The notes under the pieces were generated by a model that ran no database searches, had not been told where the DNA came from, and saw only the letters and a list, made by a program, of their open reading frames with translations. Shown in pieces: positions 44,702 to 53,434 of a stretch of 64,000 nt of DNA; position 1 is the stretch's first letter, and each line of letters begins with the position of its first letter. Where the stretch lies: the NCBI GenBank assembly GCA_030433805.1, contig JARUXA010000011.1, positions 62,001-126,000 on the forward strand. The letters run 5' to 3'. This DNA is from Sphingomonas sp. PsM26. Lineage in GTDB: Bacteria > Pseudomonadota > Alphaproteobacteria > Sphingomonadales > Sphingomonadaceae. The position numbers were made by a program, and so were the translations under genes.

Positions 44702-46624
44702 ATGTCCGATCCCAATGCCCCGACCCGCTTCCACGAAGACAAGGCCACCTTCACCGTCCGCGGCAGCGACGCGCCCGATATCGAGGCGGGGGTCGCCGCG
44801 ATCCGCAACGTGCTGGCAACGCTGCCGATCCGTCCAGGCGTCTACCGTATGCTCGATGCGCGCGGCGACGTGCTGTATGTCGGCAAGGCGCGCGCGCTCA
44901 AGAACCGCGTGACCAACTATACGCAGGTCGATCGCCTCTCGAAGCGACTCCAGCGGATGGTCGCGCAGACCCGATCGATGATGATCGTGACGACCAACAA
45001 CGAGGCCGAGGCGCTGCTGCTCGAGGCGCAGCTGATCAAGCGCTATCGCCCCGCGTACAACGTCCTGTTGCGCGACGATAAGAGCTTCCCGTTCATCCTG
45101 CTGCGCGTCGATCATGCCTATCCGCGAATCCAGAAGCATCGCGGCGCACGGCGCGCCAAGGGCAATTACTACGGCCCGTTCGCTAGCGCGGGCTCGGTCA
45201 ACAACACGCTGAATGCGTTGCAGAAGCTGTTCCTGTTGCGAAGCTGTACCGACGGCTTCTTCAAGAACCGCGACCGGCCCTGCCTGTTGTACCAGATCAA
45301 GCGATGCTCGGCGCCGTGCGTCGGGCGGATCGATGAAGCTGGCTATGCCGAACTCGTCGCGGACGCGAAGGCGTTCCTCGGCGGCAAGTCGACCGAGGTG
45401 CAGGCCAAGCTCGGCGCGCAGATGCAGGTCGCCGCGGAGAACATGGACTTCGAACTGGCCGCGATCATTCGCGACCGGCTGCGCGCGTTGACGTTTATCC
45501 AGGGGAGCCAGGCGATCAACGCGGAAGGGCTGGGCGACGCGGACATCTTCGCGATGGCGTGCAAGAACGGCGTGATCGGGATCCAGGCGTTCTTCATCCG
45601 GGGCGGGCAGAATTGGGGGCATCGCAGCTTCTTCCCGGCGCACACCGCCGACGTTCCGGAGGACGAGATCTTTACCGGGTTCCTCGCGCAATTCTACGAG
45701 GAGGTTCCGCCGCCGCGGACGATCCTGCTCGACCGGGAGCTCGACGAAGCCGCGTTGCTCGGCGAGGCGTTGGGTGCGCAGGCCGGGTTCAAGGTCGCGC
45801 TGTCGATGCCGCAGCGCGGGTCGCGGCGACAGCTGCTCGAACAGGCCAAGCGCAACGCCGAGGAAGCGCTCGACCGGCGGCTTGCGGAGAGCACGACGCA
45901 GGCCAAATTGCTACGCGAAGTGGCCGAGCTGTTCGACTTGCCCGAACCGCCCGATCGGATCGAAGTCTATGACAACAGCCATATCCAGGGGACCAACGCG
46001 CTTGGCGCAATGGTCGTCGCGGGGCCCGAGGGGTTCCGCAAGGGGCAGTATCGCAAGTTCAACATTAAGAACCCCGATACGATCCCGGGCGACGATTTCG
46101 GGATGATGCGCGAAGTCTTCGGGCGTCGGTTCGCGCGCGCGCAGGCGGACGATCCCGATCGGGATTCGGGCGACTGGCCGGATCTGGTGCTGATCGACGG
46201 CGGGCGCGGGCAGCTCAATGCGGTGAAGGGCGTGCTCGAGGAATTGGGGATCGAGGACGTGTGTCTCGTCGGGATCGCCAAGGGGCCGCACCACGGCCGC
46301 GATGGCCGCGAGGTGTTCCACATGCTCGACGGACGCGAGTTCCAGTTGCCCGTCAACGCGCCCGTGCTGTTCTACCTGCAACGCTTGCGCGACGAGGTGC
46401 ACCGCTTCGCGATCGGTGCGCACCGGGCGAAGCGCGCCAAGGCGATCGGTGCGTCGCCGCTCGACGACGTGCCGGGCATCGGGCCGGCGCGGAAGAAGGC
46501 GTTGCTGATGCACTTCGGCACCGCGCGGGCGGTGCGCAACGCCAGTCTGGCGGATCTGCAGCGCGCGCCGGGCGTCAGCGCGGCGGTGGCACAGCAACTG
46601 TACGACTTTTTCCATACCCGGTGA
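44702..46624 (+). CDS. uvrC: UvrABC excinuclease subunit C
   Basis: 640 residues. GIY-YIG nuclease domain near 40-125 (PGVYRMLDARGDVLYVGKARALKNRV), cysteine-containing RPCLLYQIKRCSAPCVG, UVR motif (FELAAIIRDRLRAL), RNase-H-like nuclease core (IEVYDNSHIQGTNALGAMVV; DLVLIDGGRGQLNAV), and a C-terminal helix-hairpin-helix pair (LDDVPGIGPARKKALLMHFG; RAPGVSAAVAQQLYDF). It makes the two incisions in nucleotide excision repair. Length and order are normal. It stands alone. Confidence 0.97.
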   Translation: MSDPNAPTRFHEDKATFTVRGSDAPDIEAGVAAIRNVLATLPIRPGVYRMLDARGDVLYVGKARALKNRVTNYTQVDRLSKRLQRMVAQTRSMMIVTTNNEAEALLLEAQLIKRYRPAYNVLLRDDKSFPFILLRVDHAYPRIQKHRGARRAKGNYYGPFASAGSVNNTLNALQKLFLLRSCTDGFFKNRDRPCLLYQIKRCSAPCVGRIDEAGYAELVADAKAFLGGKSTEVQAKLGAQMQVAAENMDFELAAIIRDRLRALTFIQGSQAINAEGLGDADIFAMACKNGVIGIQAFFIRGGQNWGHRSFFPAHTADVPEDEIFTGFLAQFYEEVPPPRTILLDRELDEAALLGEALGAQAGFKVALSMPQRGSRRQLLEQAKRNAEEALDRRLAESTTQAKLLREVAELFDLPEPPDRIEVYDNSHIQGTNALGAMVVAGPEGFRKGQYRKFNIKNPDTIPGDDFGMMREVFGRRFARAQADDPDRDSGDWPDLVLIDGGRGQLNAVKGVLEELGIEDVCLVGIAKGPHHGRDGREVFHMLDGREFQLPVNAPVLFYLQRLRDEVHRFAIGAHRAKRAKAIGASPLDDVPGIGPARKKALLMHFGTARAVRNASLADLQRAPGVSAAVAQQLYDFFHTR

Positions 46625-46790
46625 CGGCCTGCGCCGCCGCGCGCTGGAAACGTTCCAGCAACAATTCGGACTAGGGGGATGGAGAACGATAGGCAGGGTC
46701 CGCGTTTGCGCGCATAGGGACCCTTGCATCCAGGCTGGTACCGCGAGCGTGTCTCCGTTCGTCGGGGCCGCGCGTGTAAGGCGTACAAAG

Positions 46791-47735
46791 ATGAGCGTTT
46801 TGCTAGGGATAAAACGAAGAGCCGGATCTGTGCCGTGGCGTGTTGCCGCCGGTCTGGTGCAGACCCGCACGATTCACGCCCTCCGCCATCGGCGATACGA
46901 GCACGCGCGTGACCAGCATCGCACCCGATTGCCCGCCATGTCCGATGCAATCGCGGAGATGGCGCGCGGCCTGGAAGAGCGCGGTGTGGTCCAGACCCGT
47001 CTGTCGTCGCTTGCGCTGGAGGGGGCGGATGAAGCGTTCGCCGAAGCGTCGCAATTGACCGCGCTGTGGAGGGACCGATTGCGGGAGCAGGGGCGTGCGG
47101 GCAGCGCGTTTCTCCGCGTGCCGCCCGCTGAAATTGCCGCAAGACCAGCAATCTACCGGTTGGGATTGCATCCCGCGCTGCTCGATCTGGCGGAAGCGTA
47201 TGTCGGGCTGCCGGTCGCCTATGACGGCGTGAACCTGCAATATACGCTGGCGGACGGGCGCGCGGTCTCGACGCGGAAATGGCACCGCGACCGGGAAGAC
47301 CGGCGGATGATCAAGCTGGCGGTCTATCTGACCGACGTCGATGCGGACAGCGGGCCGTTCCAGTTGCTGCCGGTCGAGGCGACTGTGCCGGACGACCGGT
47401 TTTACCTCGACGATGCCGACGAGAAGGACGACGGCGGGCGCATTTTGGGCGTTCATCCAATCAGTTGCGAGGGGGCGGCGGGGACGGTCGTCGTCGCTGA
47501 CACCGCGCGCTTCTTCCATCGCGGCAAGCCGGCGACCGGGCGCGACCGGGCGGCCTTGTTTTACAGCTACTTTGCGCGGGTGCCGCAGCGGCCGTATTTC
47601 TGCGATCGGTCGGGTCTGTCGGCGCGCGACGTCGCCAAACTAGTCGAAACACTGTCGCCGCGACAGCAGAATGCGGCATTATGGCGCCGGAATCTGCCAT
47701 TTCCGTGGCGGTTCGTACCTGCTTCGAGCGCGTAA
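46791..47735 (+). CDS. Phytanoyl-CoA-dioxygenase-like 2-oxoglutarate/Fe(II) oxygenase
   Basis: 314 residues from ATG at 46791 with AAGG upstream. A double-stranded beta-helix core has metal ligands H-x-D in KWHRDREDRRMIKLAVYL (His and Asp), a distal His in ARFFHRGKP, and a probable 2-oxoglutarate Arg in GRDRAALFYSYF. LTDVDADSGPFQLLP is typical of phytanoyl-CoA dioxygenase relatives. Substrate unknown. It lies convergent to the 2-hydroxyacid dehydrogenase gene. Confidence 0.75.
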   Translation: MSVLLGIKRRAGSVPWRVAAGLVQTRTIHALRHRRYEHARDQHRTRLPAMSDAIAEMARGLEERGVVQTRLSSLALEGADEAFAEASQLTALWRDRLREQGRAGSAFLRVPPAEIAARPAIYRLGLHPALLDLAEAYVGLPVAYDGVNLQYTLADGRAVSTRKWHRDREDRRMIKLAVYLTDVDADSGPFQLLPVEATVPDDRFYLDDADEKDDGGRILGVHPISCEGAAGTVVVADTARFFHRGKPATGRDRAALFYSYFARVPQRPYFCDRSGLSARDVAKLVETLSPRQQNAALWRRNLPFPWRFVPASSA

Positions 47736-47742
47736 TAAACGC

Positions 47743-48741
47743 TCAGGCCCAGCCTTCGAGCACCTGATCCGGCGGGCGGTGGCCGTCCGCCCACATGCGG
47801 ATGTTGGTGATGACCTTCTCCCCCGTCGCGAGCCGCCCCTCGAACGTCGCGGAGCCCATGTGCGGGGTCATCACGACATTGGGAAGCGCAAGCAGCCGCG
47901 GATCGATCCGCGGCTCATGCTGCCACACGTCGAGGCCGGCACCCGCCAGCCGTCCGTTCTCGAGAGCGTCGACCAGCGCATCCTCGTCGACGATCCCGCC
48001 GCGCGAGGTGTTGATGACATAGACATGGGGCCGCAGCAGCGCGATCCGGGCGGCGTCAATCAGCCCCTCGCTGTCGGCGTTGCGCGGGGTGTGGATCGTC
48101 AGCAGGTCGATCGCGCCGAGCATCTCGTCGAGATTGGGGTGCCACTGCGCCTGCAACTCGGCCTCGACCACCTTGGGCAGTCGGTGGCGGTTGTGGTAAT
48201 GGATCGACAGGCCGAACGCGCGCGCCCGCCGCGCCACCGCCTGGCCGATCCGCCCCATGCCGAGGATGCCGAGCGCCTTGCCACCGATGCGGTGGCCGAG
48301 CATCCCGCCGGGGGTCCAGCCCTGCCACGCGCCCGAGCGGACCAGCTTCTCGCCCTCCGCCAGCCGCCGCGGGACCGAGAGAAGCAGCGCCATCGTCAGG
48401 TCGGCGGTATCCTCGGTCAGCACGCCCGGCGTGTTGGTGACGAGGATGCCGCGTGCCCGCGCGGCTTTCAACGCGATATGGTTCACGCCCGCGCCGAAAT
48501 TGGCGATCAGCTTCAATCGCGGCCCGGCACCCTCGATCAGCGCGGCGTCGATCTCGTCGGTCACGGTCGGGACCAGCACGTCGCAATCGGCCATCGCGGC
48601 GGCAAGCTCGGCGCGAGTCAGCGCGGTGGCACCGCGGTGGATGCTCGCGTCGAACAGTTGCTCCATCCGCAGCATCACCGCGTCGGGCAATTCGCGGGTC
48701 ACCGCCACGCGCGGGTTGGGGACACGTCTCGTCTCTGCCAT
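47743..48741 (-). CDS. D-isomer-specific 2-hydroxyacid dehydrogenase (glyoxylate/hydroxypyruvate reductase-like)
   Basis: 332 residues from ATG at 48741. IANFGAGVNHIAL near 86-98, TEDTADLTMALLL, ALGILGMGRIGQAVARRA (NAD+ site), INTSRGGIVDEDAL (catalytic Arg region), GLDVWQHEP (Glu) and TPHMGSATFE (catalytic His). It reduces 2-keto acids such as glyoxylate or hydroxypyruvate. It converges with the dioxygenase gene (7 nt apart) and is divergent from the SH3-domain gene. Confidence 0.9.
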   Translation of the reverse strand: MAETRRVPNPRVAVTRELPDAVMLRMEQLFDASIHRGATALTRAELAAAMADCDVLVPTVTDEIDAALIEGAGPRLKLIANFGAGVNHIALKAARARGILVTNTPGVLTEDTADLTMALLLSVPRRLAEGEKLVRSGAWQGWTPGGMLGHRIGGKALGILGMGRIGQAVARRARAFGLSIHYHNRHRLPKVVEAELQAQWHPNLDEMLGAIDLLTIHTPRNADSEGLIDAARIALLRPHVYVINTSRGGIVDEDALVDALENGRLAGAGLDVWQHEPRIDPRLLALPNVVMTPHMGSATFEGRLATGEKVITNIRMWADGHRPPDQVLEGWA

Positions 48742-48817
48742 GCCGCTGGCTTGGCGGAGGGCCTGCGCGGCGTCAACGGGTGTTGAAGCCGCGCGCCAAA
48801 ACGCGATAAGCGGGGAC

Positions 48818-49342
48818 ATGACGCTACGACACCAGAAGATGCCGATCGCGGCGCGGCTTGCGCTGCTGATCGGGGCGACGAGCATGGCCGCGGCAGCGTT
48901 CGCGCCCGCGATTGCCGCCATGGCCAACCGCAAAGCGCCGTTCTACGCCTCGGTCGGTGCCAAGAAGGCGCGGATGCGCACGGGGCCGGCGCGATCCTAT
49001 CCGGTCAGCTGGCTGTACCAGCGTGCCGATCTCCCGGTCAAAGTCATCGCCGTGTTCGAGCACGGCCAATGGTACAAGGTCGAGGACCCGAGCGGCACGC
49101 AGGGGTGGATGATGAGCGGGCTGCTCAGCGAGCGGCGGACCGGGATGATCACCGGGCAGGTCGCCGAATTGCGCGACAGCCCGGACAGCGACGCGCGGAT
49201 CGTCTGGCGGGCGGCACCGGGGGTGGTCGGGCGGCTGAGCAAATGTTCGGGCGGCTGGTGCTATTTCGACGTGCAGGGGCGCGGCGGGTTCGTCGAACAG
49301 TTGCGGATGTGGGGTGCGGAAGCGGGCGAAACGCTGCCGTGA
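48818..49342 (+). CDS. Secreted SH3-domain protein
   Basis: 174 residues from ATG at 48818. Signal peptide 1-34 (ARLALLIGATSMAAAAFAPAIAA). Two bacterial SH3-like repeats follow: FYASVGAKKARMRTGPARSYPVSWLYQRADLPVKVI with WYKVEDPSGTQGWM, then TGQVAELRDSPDSDARIVWRAAPGVVGRL with WCYFDVQGRGGFV. Such proteins act in the cell envelope, often binding peptidoglycan. Its stop overlaps the start of the acetyltransferase gene (GTGA). Confidence 0.85.
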   Translation: MTLRHQKMPIAARLALLIGATSMAAAAFAPAIAAMANRKAPFYASVGAKKARMRTGPARSYPVSWLYQRADLPVKVIAVFEHGQWYKVEDPSGTQGWMMSGLLSERRTGMITGQVAELRDSPDSDARIVWRAAPGVVGRLSKCSGGWCYFDVQGRGGFVEQLRMWGAEAGETLP

Positions 49343-49815
49343 AGGGCTGGACGATCCGGCGCGACGATCTGACGCATCCGGACGTGCTCGACCTGCTTGA
49401 CCTGCATTTGCGCGCCGCGTTCGAGAACAGCCCGCCGGGGAGCGTCTTCGCGCTCGATGCGAGCGGGCTGCGCGATCCTTCGGTGACGGTGTGGACCGCG
49501 TGGGAGGACGAGGTGCTGCTGGGGATGGGCGCGCTCAAGCAGCTCGATCCGACCTGGGGCGAGGTCAAGTCGATGCGCACCGCGCCCGCGCAGCTGCGAC
49601 GCGGGGTGGCGGGGGTGCTGCTCGATCATCTGGTCGCCGAGGCGCGCGCGCGCGGGTATCGGCGGCTGAGCCTCGAGACGGGCTCCAACGCGCCGTTTGC
49701 TGCTGCGCATGCGCTGTATCGGCGGGCCGGGTTCGTGGAGTGCGCGCCGTTCGGGGATTATCACGATACGGTGTTCGCGCAGTATTTTACCAAGGATCTT
49801 GCCGCGTCAGCGTAG
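49339..49815 (+). CDS. GNAT family N-acetyltransferase
   Basis: 158 residues from GTG at 49339, coupled by a 4-nt overlap to the SH3 gene. GNAT fold: LLGMGALKQLDPTWGEVKSM, then the acetyl-CoA motif LRRGVAGVLLDHLVAEARARG near 87-107, LSLETGSN and AHALYRRAGFVECAPFGDY. Similar to the YhhY/PhnO-like small-molecule acetyltransferases; substrate unknown. Confidence 0.88.
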   Translation: MKGWTIRRDDLTHPDVLDLLDLHLRAAFENSPPGSVFALDASGLRDPSVTVWTAWEDEVLLGMGALKQLDPTWGEVKSMRTAPAQLRRGVAGVLLDHLVAEARARGYRRLSLETGSNAPFAAAHALYRRAGFVECAPFGDYHDTVFAQYFTKDLAASA

Positions 49816-49951
49816 CTTTGCGGGCGCGGAGGCGTCCGATCTCTGCCGCCCCGTCGCGCCGGGGGAATTGCGCCTGCTTACAGCCTGCTGACCATCGCTC
49901 TTCGGCAAAATCGCGCTGGACGAATCGGAACAGATGGTGAACATAGTGGGC

Positions 49952-50143
49952 ATGACCCAGCCAGATTGCGCCCTGATCGCCCACGCCCTCCTGACCAGCA
50001 GCGGCTTCGCCCGAGTCGGGCTGACCGCCCCGAGCGAACGCATCCGCGAAGCCGCCGCCGCCGAACTGGCGCGCACGATCGTGTGTGCGCTCGAGGGTTT
50101 CCCCTGCGATCGCGACCCGCGCCAGATGGCGCTGCCGCTTTGA
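49952..50143 (+). CDS. Small conserved protein (63 aa)
   Basis: MTQPDCALIAHALLTSSGFARVG near the start, then SERIREAAAAELARTIVCAL and a short tail. I believe it belongs to a small sphingomonad family (DUF6771-like); that assignment is from memory. ATG at 49934 is an alternative start. The next gene begins 1 nt after its stop, implying an operon. Function unknown. Confidence 0.65.
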   Translation: MTQPDCALIAHALLTSSGFARVGLTAPSERIREAAAAELARTIVCALEGFPCDRDPRQMALPL

Positions 50144-50144
50144 C

Positions 50145-50438
50145 GTGGGCAACGTAAGATTTCGCACGCTGTTCGATTTCACGCGGCATCAGATGAACGT
50201 CGGCTGCGTCTGCGGATCGTGCGCGCACAAGGGCGTGGTGCATCGTGACCGGTTTGCGCGCTGGTGCTTCCTCAAGCGGTTGAACGCCGCGGTCGACAAT
50301 CTGCCGGGGTTTTTACGCTGCTCGCAATGCGGCGGGCGACCGGTGCGGATCCGGCCGACGTTGCTGCCGCCGACGTTTCCGGGCTGGGGCGCGGATGAGG
50401 GGGCGTGGAAGCGGTTGCAGCGGCGGTTGCGGGGGTGA
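50145..50438 (+). CDS. Small zinc-ribbon-like hypothetical protein (97 aa)
   Basis: Starts at GTG 50145, one base after the previous stop. It shows two Cys pairs in a zinc-ribbon arrangement, NVGCVCGSCAHKGVVHRD and LRCSQCGGRPVRI, and a basic C-terminus (WKRLQRRLRG). The composition suggests binding to nucleic acid. I recognise the pair with the preceding gene as typical small sphingomonad genes but cannot name a function. Confidence 0.65.
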   Translation: MGNVRFRTLFDFTRHQMNVGCVCGSCAHKGVVHRDRFARWCFLKRLNAAVDNLPGFLRCSQCGGRPVRIRPTLLPPTFPGWGADEGAWKRLQRRLRG

Positions 50439-50804
50439 GGGGGGCTGGGAGGTTTGAGTGAATGGCCCCAGGCGAACGGAGGATCGTGCGTCGGCTTTAC
50501 AATGAAGAAATTTCGGGCCCAACTCCCGATGCGGTCGAGTGCCAACACGAGTGCGCTGACCGGCAGGTGTGATGCGGCGCACCCAAAGTGATTCCTGCGA
50601 TTTTGCCGTTCCACAAGCTACAAGTTGAGAGGCAGGATATCAGACCGCTTGTTACAAGCTGGGCAGGGTAGGGTATATGGGGGCAATAGGACGCTCAGAA
50701 TTGTCTGATTGCTCTCTCGCATTTCTTTAGCAATTTCAGGTCGTAACCGCCTTGCGAGTTGCCATACGTGTGCTAGCCTGCTCTCAACTAGGCGGGGGCA
50801 AATC
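50439..50804. other. Left junction of a lower-G+C insertion
   Basis: About 365 nt where composition shifts from high G+C to A/T-richer. No supported gene. It should hold the promoter of the following unknown gene. Confidence 0.4.
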
Positions 50805-52256
50805 GTGGCAGGCAAAAAATCTCTAGTTCACCCGATACTGTTCTCCAAGCATTTCAAAATTGATCCAAAAAAGTTAGATGCAGCCAAGTTACTAGACACC
50901 ATTCTGAATAGTGACACGAAGCTGTTCATTGATCCTCTACTAATTTACAAAAGCCAAAACATTCTAATAAAGCGCGATGGTCGTAAGGCTATTAAGCAAT
51001 CCTTTAACAACGTTATCGGTTTGATCGATATATCTGGGGTTGAGGGAGATGCTGCTTGGAAAGGAGCCTTCAAGGCCCTTAAGCTTGACGAGCGACCAGA
51101 GACGAGCTTGGGCTATGGCGGGGCAGGCAACAGCGGTAGCTCTCCACCGGCCAAGACCCGCAACGCAATTCTAAGAACGGCGAAGCAGATTATTACGTTG
51201 GGCGAGAAAAACCCGGACATGATTCCCCTTATGGGGCTTTTCGAGGAGGGAGTTGGACCTGACATATTAAGTGACATGACTACAAACTTTCTGCTTCCAG
51301 TACTCTGCGAGATTACAGAAGAGTTCTGTAGCGCGAATAGTATACCCTGCCGCCAATTCGGAGAGCAGTACGGCAACAGGAGCTTGCCCGAAAACCCATG
51401 TCGCCTGTCTGAACCGGTCATACTAGTCCCTCGCGATCTGTTACGCGACCTTCCCCTTGCTGCTGATTGGTCAGATGTATCGCGAGTAGTGCTAGAGGTT
51501 AATGAAGTCCGTGAGGCGGTGAACCAGATATTTGGCAATTTTGCTAAAGCAACCGTCACCGAAAAGAAAAGAGCTATTAGAGAGGTTAGTCTTAACTCAG
51601 TTCACATTCTCAGGTTGATACTATCGGCTGTTGCTGGAGCTTCTGAGAGCTACGATGAAAAAGCTGATCTTGATGGATTCTACCAGTTTCGTAAAATACT
51701 TTACCAAGACCCGCAGGTCTTCGCTGGTATGGTCAAGCCACCTGCCGCAATGGATGCTACCACTCTGCGAGCAACAGTACTAAGCATCATCGATCAGTTT
51801 AAGAATCAAGTTGAGCATAACAATATGTGGGAGTTGCTATGGAACGGCGACTCGCCCCGACATGAGAGAGCCAGTCAGCTTCTGTTTTTCGCTGTCGCTA
51901 ACGTTATGTGCGCGGTCAACGATGTCGATATCTCGCCAGAAACCAATTCCGGCGGTGGGCCTGTTGATTTTAAATTCTCGACAGGCTTCCGGGGACGATT
52001 GGTTGTTGAGATGAAGCTGTCCAAGGGAACCGTCGAAAGCGGCTACAAGACTCAGCTTGAGATTTACAAAAAGGCTGCTGCTACCTCGGCGGGCATCTTC
52101 GTCGTTATGGACATAGGAGGCATGGGCATGAAGCTACGGAAAATCGAGCGAATGCGGGATGCTGCGATCGCTGCCGGTGAGCAGGCTGATGACATAATCG
52201 TGATCGATGCTAGACGGAAGGCATCCGCTAGCAAGCGGAAGGGTGTAAGCGAGTGA
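50805..52256 (+). CDS. Unknown protein with PD-(D/E)XK-like C-terminal nuclease motif
   Basis: 483 residues from GTG at 50805, preceded by GGCGGGGG (in-frame ATG at 50709 would add 32 residues of poor composition). The N-terminal 330 residues are unfamiliar: HPILFSKHFKIDPKKLDAAKLL, DTKLFIDPLLIYKSQNIL, a central FEEGVGPDILSDMTTNFLLP and IREVSLNSVHILRLILSAVAGA. The C-terminal part carries GGGPVDFKFSTGF then RLVVEMKLSKGTVESGYKTQLEIYKKA, which fits a D...E-x-K nuclease core (Asp of PVDF, Glu and Lys of EMK). G+C is much lower than its neighbours, so it was probably acquired. Likely an anti-phage or DNA-cleaving protein; that role is inference. Confidence 0.75.
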   Translation: MAGKKSLVHPILFSKHFKIDPKKLDAAKLLDTILNSDTKLFIDPLLIYKSQNILIKRDGRKAIKQSFNNVIGLIDISGVEGDAAWKGAFKALKLDERPETSLGYGGAGNSGSSPPAKTRNAILRTAKQIITLGEKNPDMIPLMGLFEEGVGPDILSDMTTNFLLPVLCEITEEFCSANSIPCRQFGEQYGNRSLPENPCRLSEPVILVPRDLLRDLPLAADWSDVSRVVLEVNEVREAVNQIFGNFAKATVTEKKRAIREVSLNSVHILRLILSAVAGASESYDEKADLDGFYQFRKILYQDPQVFAGMVKPPAAMDATTLRATVLSIIDQFKNQVEHNNMWELLWNGDSPRHERASQLLFFAVANVMCAVNDVDISPETNSGGGPVDFKFSTGFRGRLVVEMKLSKGTVESGYKTQLEIYKKAAATSAGIFVVMDIGGMGMKLRKIERMRDAAIAAGEQADDIIVIDARRKASASKRKGVSE

Positions 52257-52330
52257 GGCACGGGCTTCCCTGCCAACCTTGGAACTGTAACGTTAGGCAA
52301 TGCCAACCGTGACAGTGGCTGAATAAAAAG

Positions 52331-52384
52331 TGTTTGTTTTTCTGTGCTTACGCACTTGTAACCGATCACCCTCGGCTCCACCAT
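52331..52384 (-). pseudogene. Serine recombinase 5' remnant (first ~18 codons)
   Basis: Leftward from ATG at 52384 the sequence reads MVEPRVIGYKCVSTEKQT, closely matching the N-terminal VIGYxRVSTxxQ motif that holds the catalytic Ser of resolvase/invertase and large serine recombinases. After about 18 codons the similarity stops (LFIQPLSRL...). The fragment starts one base after the stop of the esterase gene. It is best read as the surviving end of a deleted recombinase gene, which may have brought in the neighbouring unknown gene. A chance match cannot be fully excluded. Confidence 0.5.
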
Positions 52385-53434
52385 TCATATCGTCGTCCCG
52401 CCCCACCGCCCAGCAACAAACCCCGTAACCTCCTCCCGCAATTCCGCATCCTCCGGCGTTCCCCCACCGAACCCGCCATGCGGCATCGCCTCGAATACGT
52501 GCAGCTCGGCCGCCACCCTGGCGCGCCGCAGCGCGCGGTGCAGGCGGACGGTGGTCGACAGGAACAGGTCGCGCGTGCCCGATTGCAGGAAGGTCGGCGG
52601 CAGTCCGCCAAGTTCCCCGAACAGCGGCGAAACCAAAGGGTCGCGCAGGTCCGCGCCGTTCGCATACAAAAGGTTGGTCGCGGCGAGTGACCCCGGCAGC
52701 ACGACGTCGACCAGTTGGTTGACCGCGAAACTGTCGCCGGATTCGGTCAGGTCCGCTTGCGGCGACAACAGCACCAGCCCGGCGGGCATCGGCAGCCCTT
52801 CGGCGCGCGCGCGGAGCAGCATTGCCACCGCAAGATTGCCGCCCGCCGAGCGTCCCCCGATCACGACGTCGGCGGGGGCGTGGTGCGCGAGGACGTGGGC
52901 GTAGGTCGCAACGCAATCGTCGAGCGCGGCGGGGAAGGGCTGTTCGGGGGGCGTGCGATAATCGACGCCGTAGCAGCGCACCTGATGCTGGTCAGCGTGC
53001 ATCCGCGCGCCGGTGCGGCACGCGCCGCCCCCGCCGAAGACAAGCGCGCCGCCGTGCAGGTCGATATAGGCGCGCCTGGCGTCGAACGCGCCTTCGGGGG
53101 TCGCGACATGCACCCGCGCCGCGCCGACCGTGATCGTCTCGACGGTCGAGCGCAGGCTCCCCGCGATCCCCTCCATCGCCATCGCATAGCCCGCGTCGGC
53201 GGCGGTCTTGAGGTCCGCCCAGGCGGCATGGTCCGCCGGATCGGGCAGCACATGGAGCGCGTTGAGCGGCACGCCGTCGGCGCGCACTGCGCGTTCCAGC
53301 ATCGCGCACGCCTCGGGCGAGATCGAGCGCGGGGCCGGAACCGTCCGCGCGGGGAGCGCGACGCCGTGGGGGGTGTTCTCGGTTACGCCATCAACTCCAC
53401 CGCGACCGCGGTCGCCTCGCCGCCGCCGATGCAC
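52385..53434 (-). CDS. Alpha/beta-hydrolase esterase (HSL family)
   Basis: 349 residues if started at GTG 53434, which overlaps the thiolase gene end by 52 nt; ATG at 53302, with GAGG upstream, is the shorter alternative, but conserved-looking ISPEA sequence precedes it. HSL-type motifs: DLHGGALVFGGGG (HGG oxyanion hole), GGRSAGGNLAVAML (nucleophile Ser), RDLFLSTTVRLHRALR (acid region) and MPHGGFG (His). Cytosolic carboxylesterase of unknown substrate. It follows the thiolase gene on the same strand. Confidence 0.85.
   Translation of the reverse strand: MHRRRRGDRGRGGVDGVTENTPHGVALPARTVPAPRSISPEACAMLERAVRADGVPLNALHVLPDPADHAAWADLKTAADAGYAMAMEGIAGSLRSTVETITVGAARVHVATPEGAFDARRAYIDLHGGALVFGGGGACRTGARMHADQHQVRCYGVDYRTPPEQPFPAALDDCVATYAHVLAHHAPADVVIGGRSAGGNLAVAMLLRARAEGLPMPAGLVLLSPQADLTESGDSFAVNQLVDVVLPGSLAATNLLYANGADLRDPLVSPLFGELGGLPPTFLQSGTRDLFLSTTVRLHRALRRARVAAELHVFEAMPHGGFGGGTPEDAELREEVTGFVAGRWGGTTI

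Noticed and set aside
52331..52384. tRNA 3' end ending GGCTCCACCA
   Set aside because: No T-loop or T-stem pairing precedes it; the opposite strand reads better as a recombinase start.
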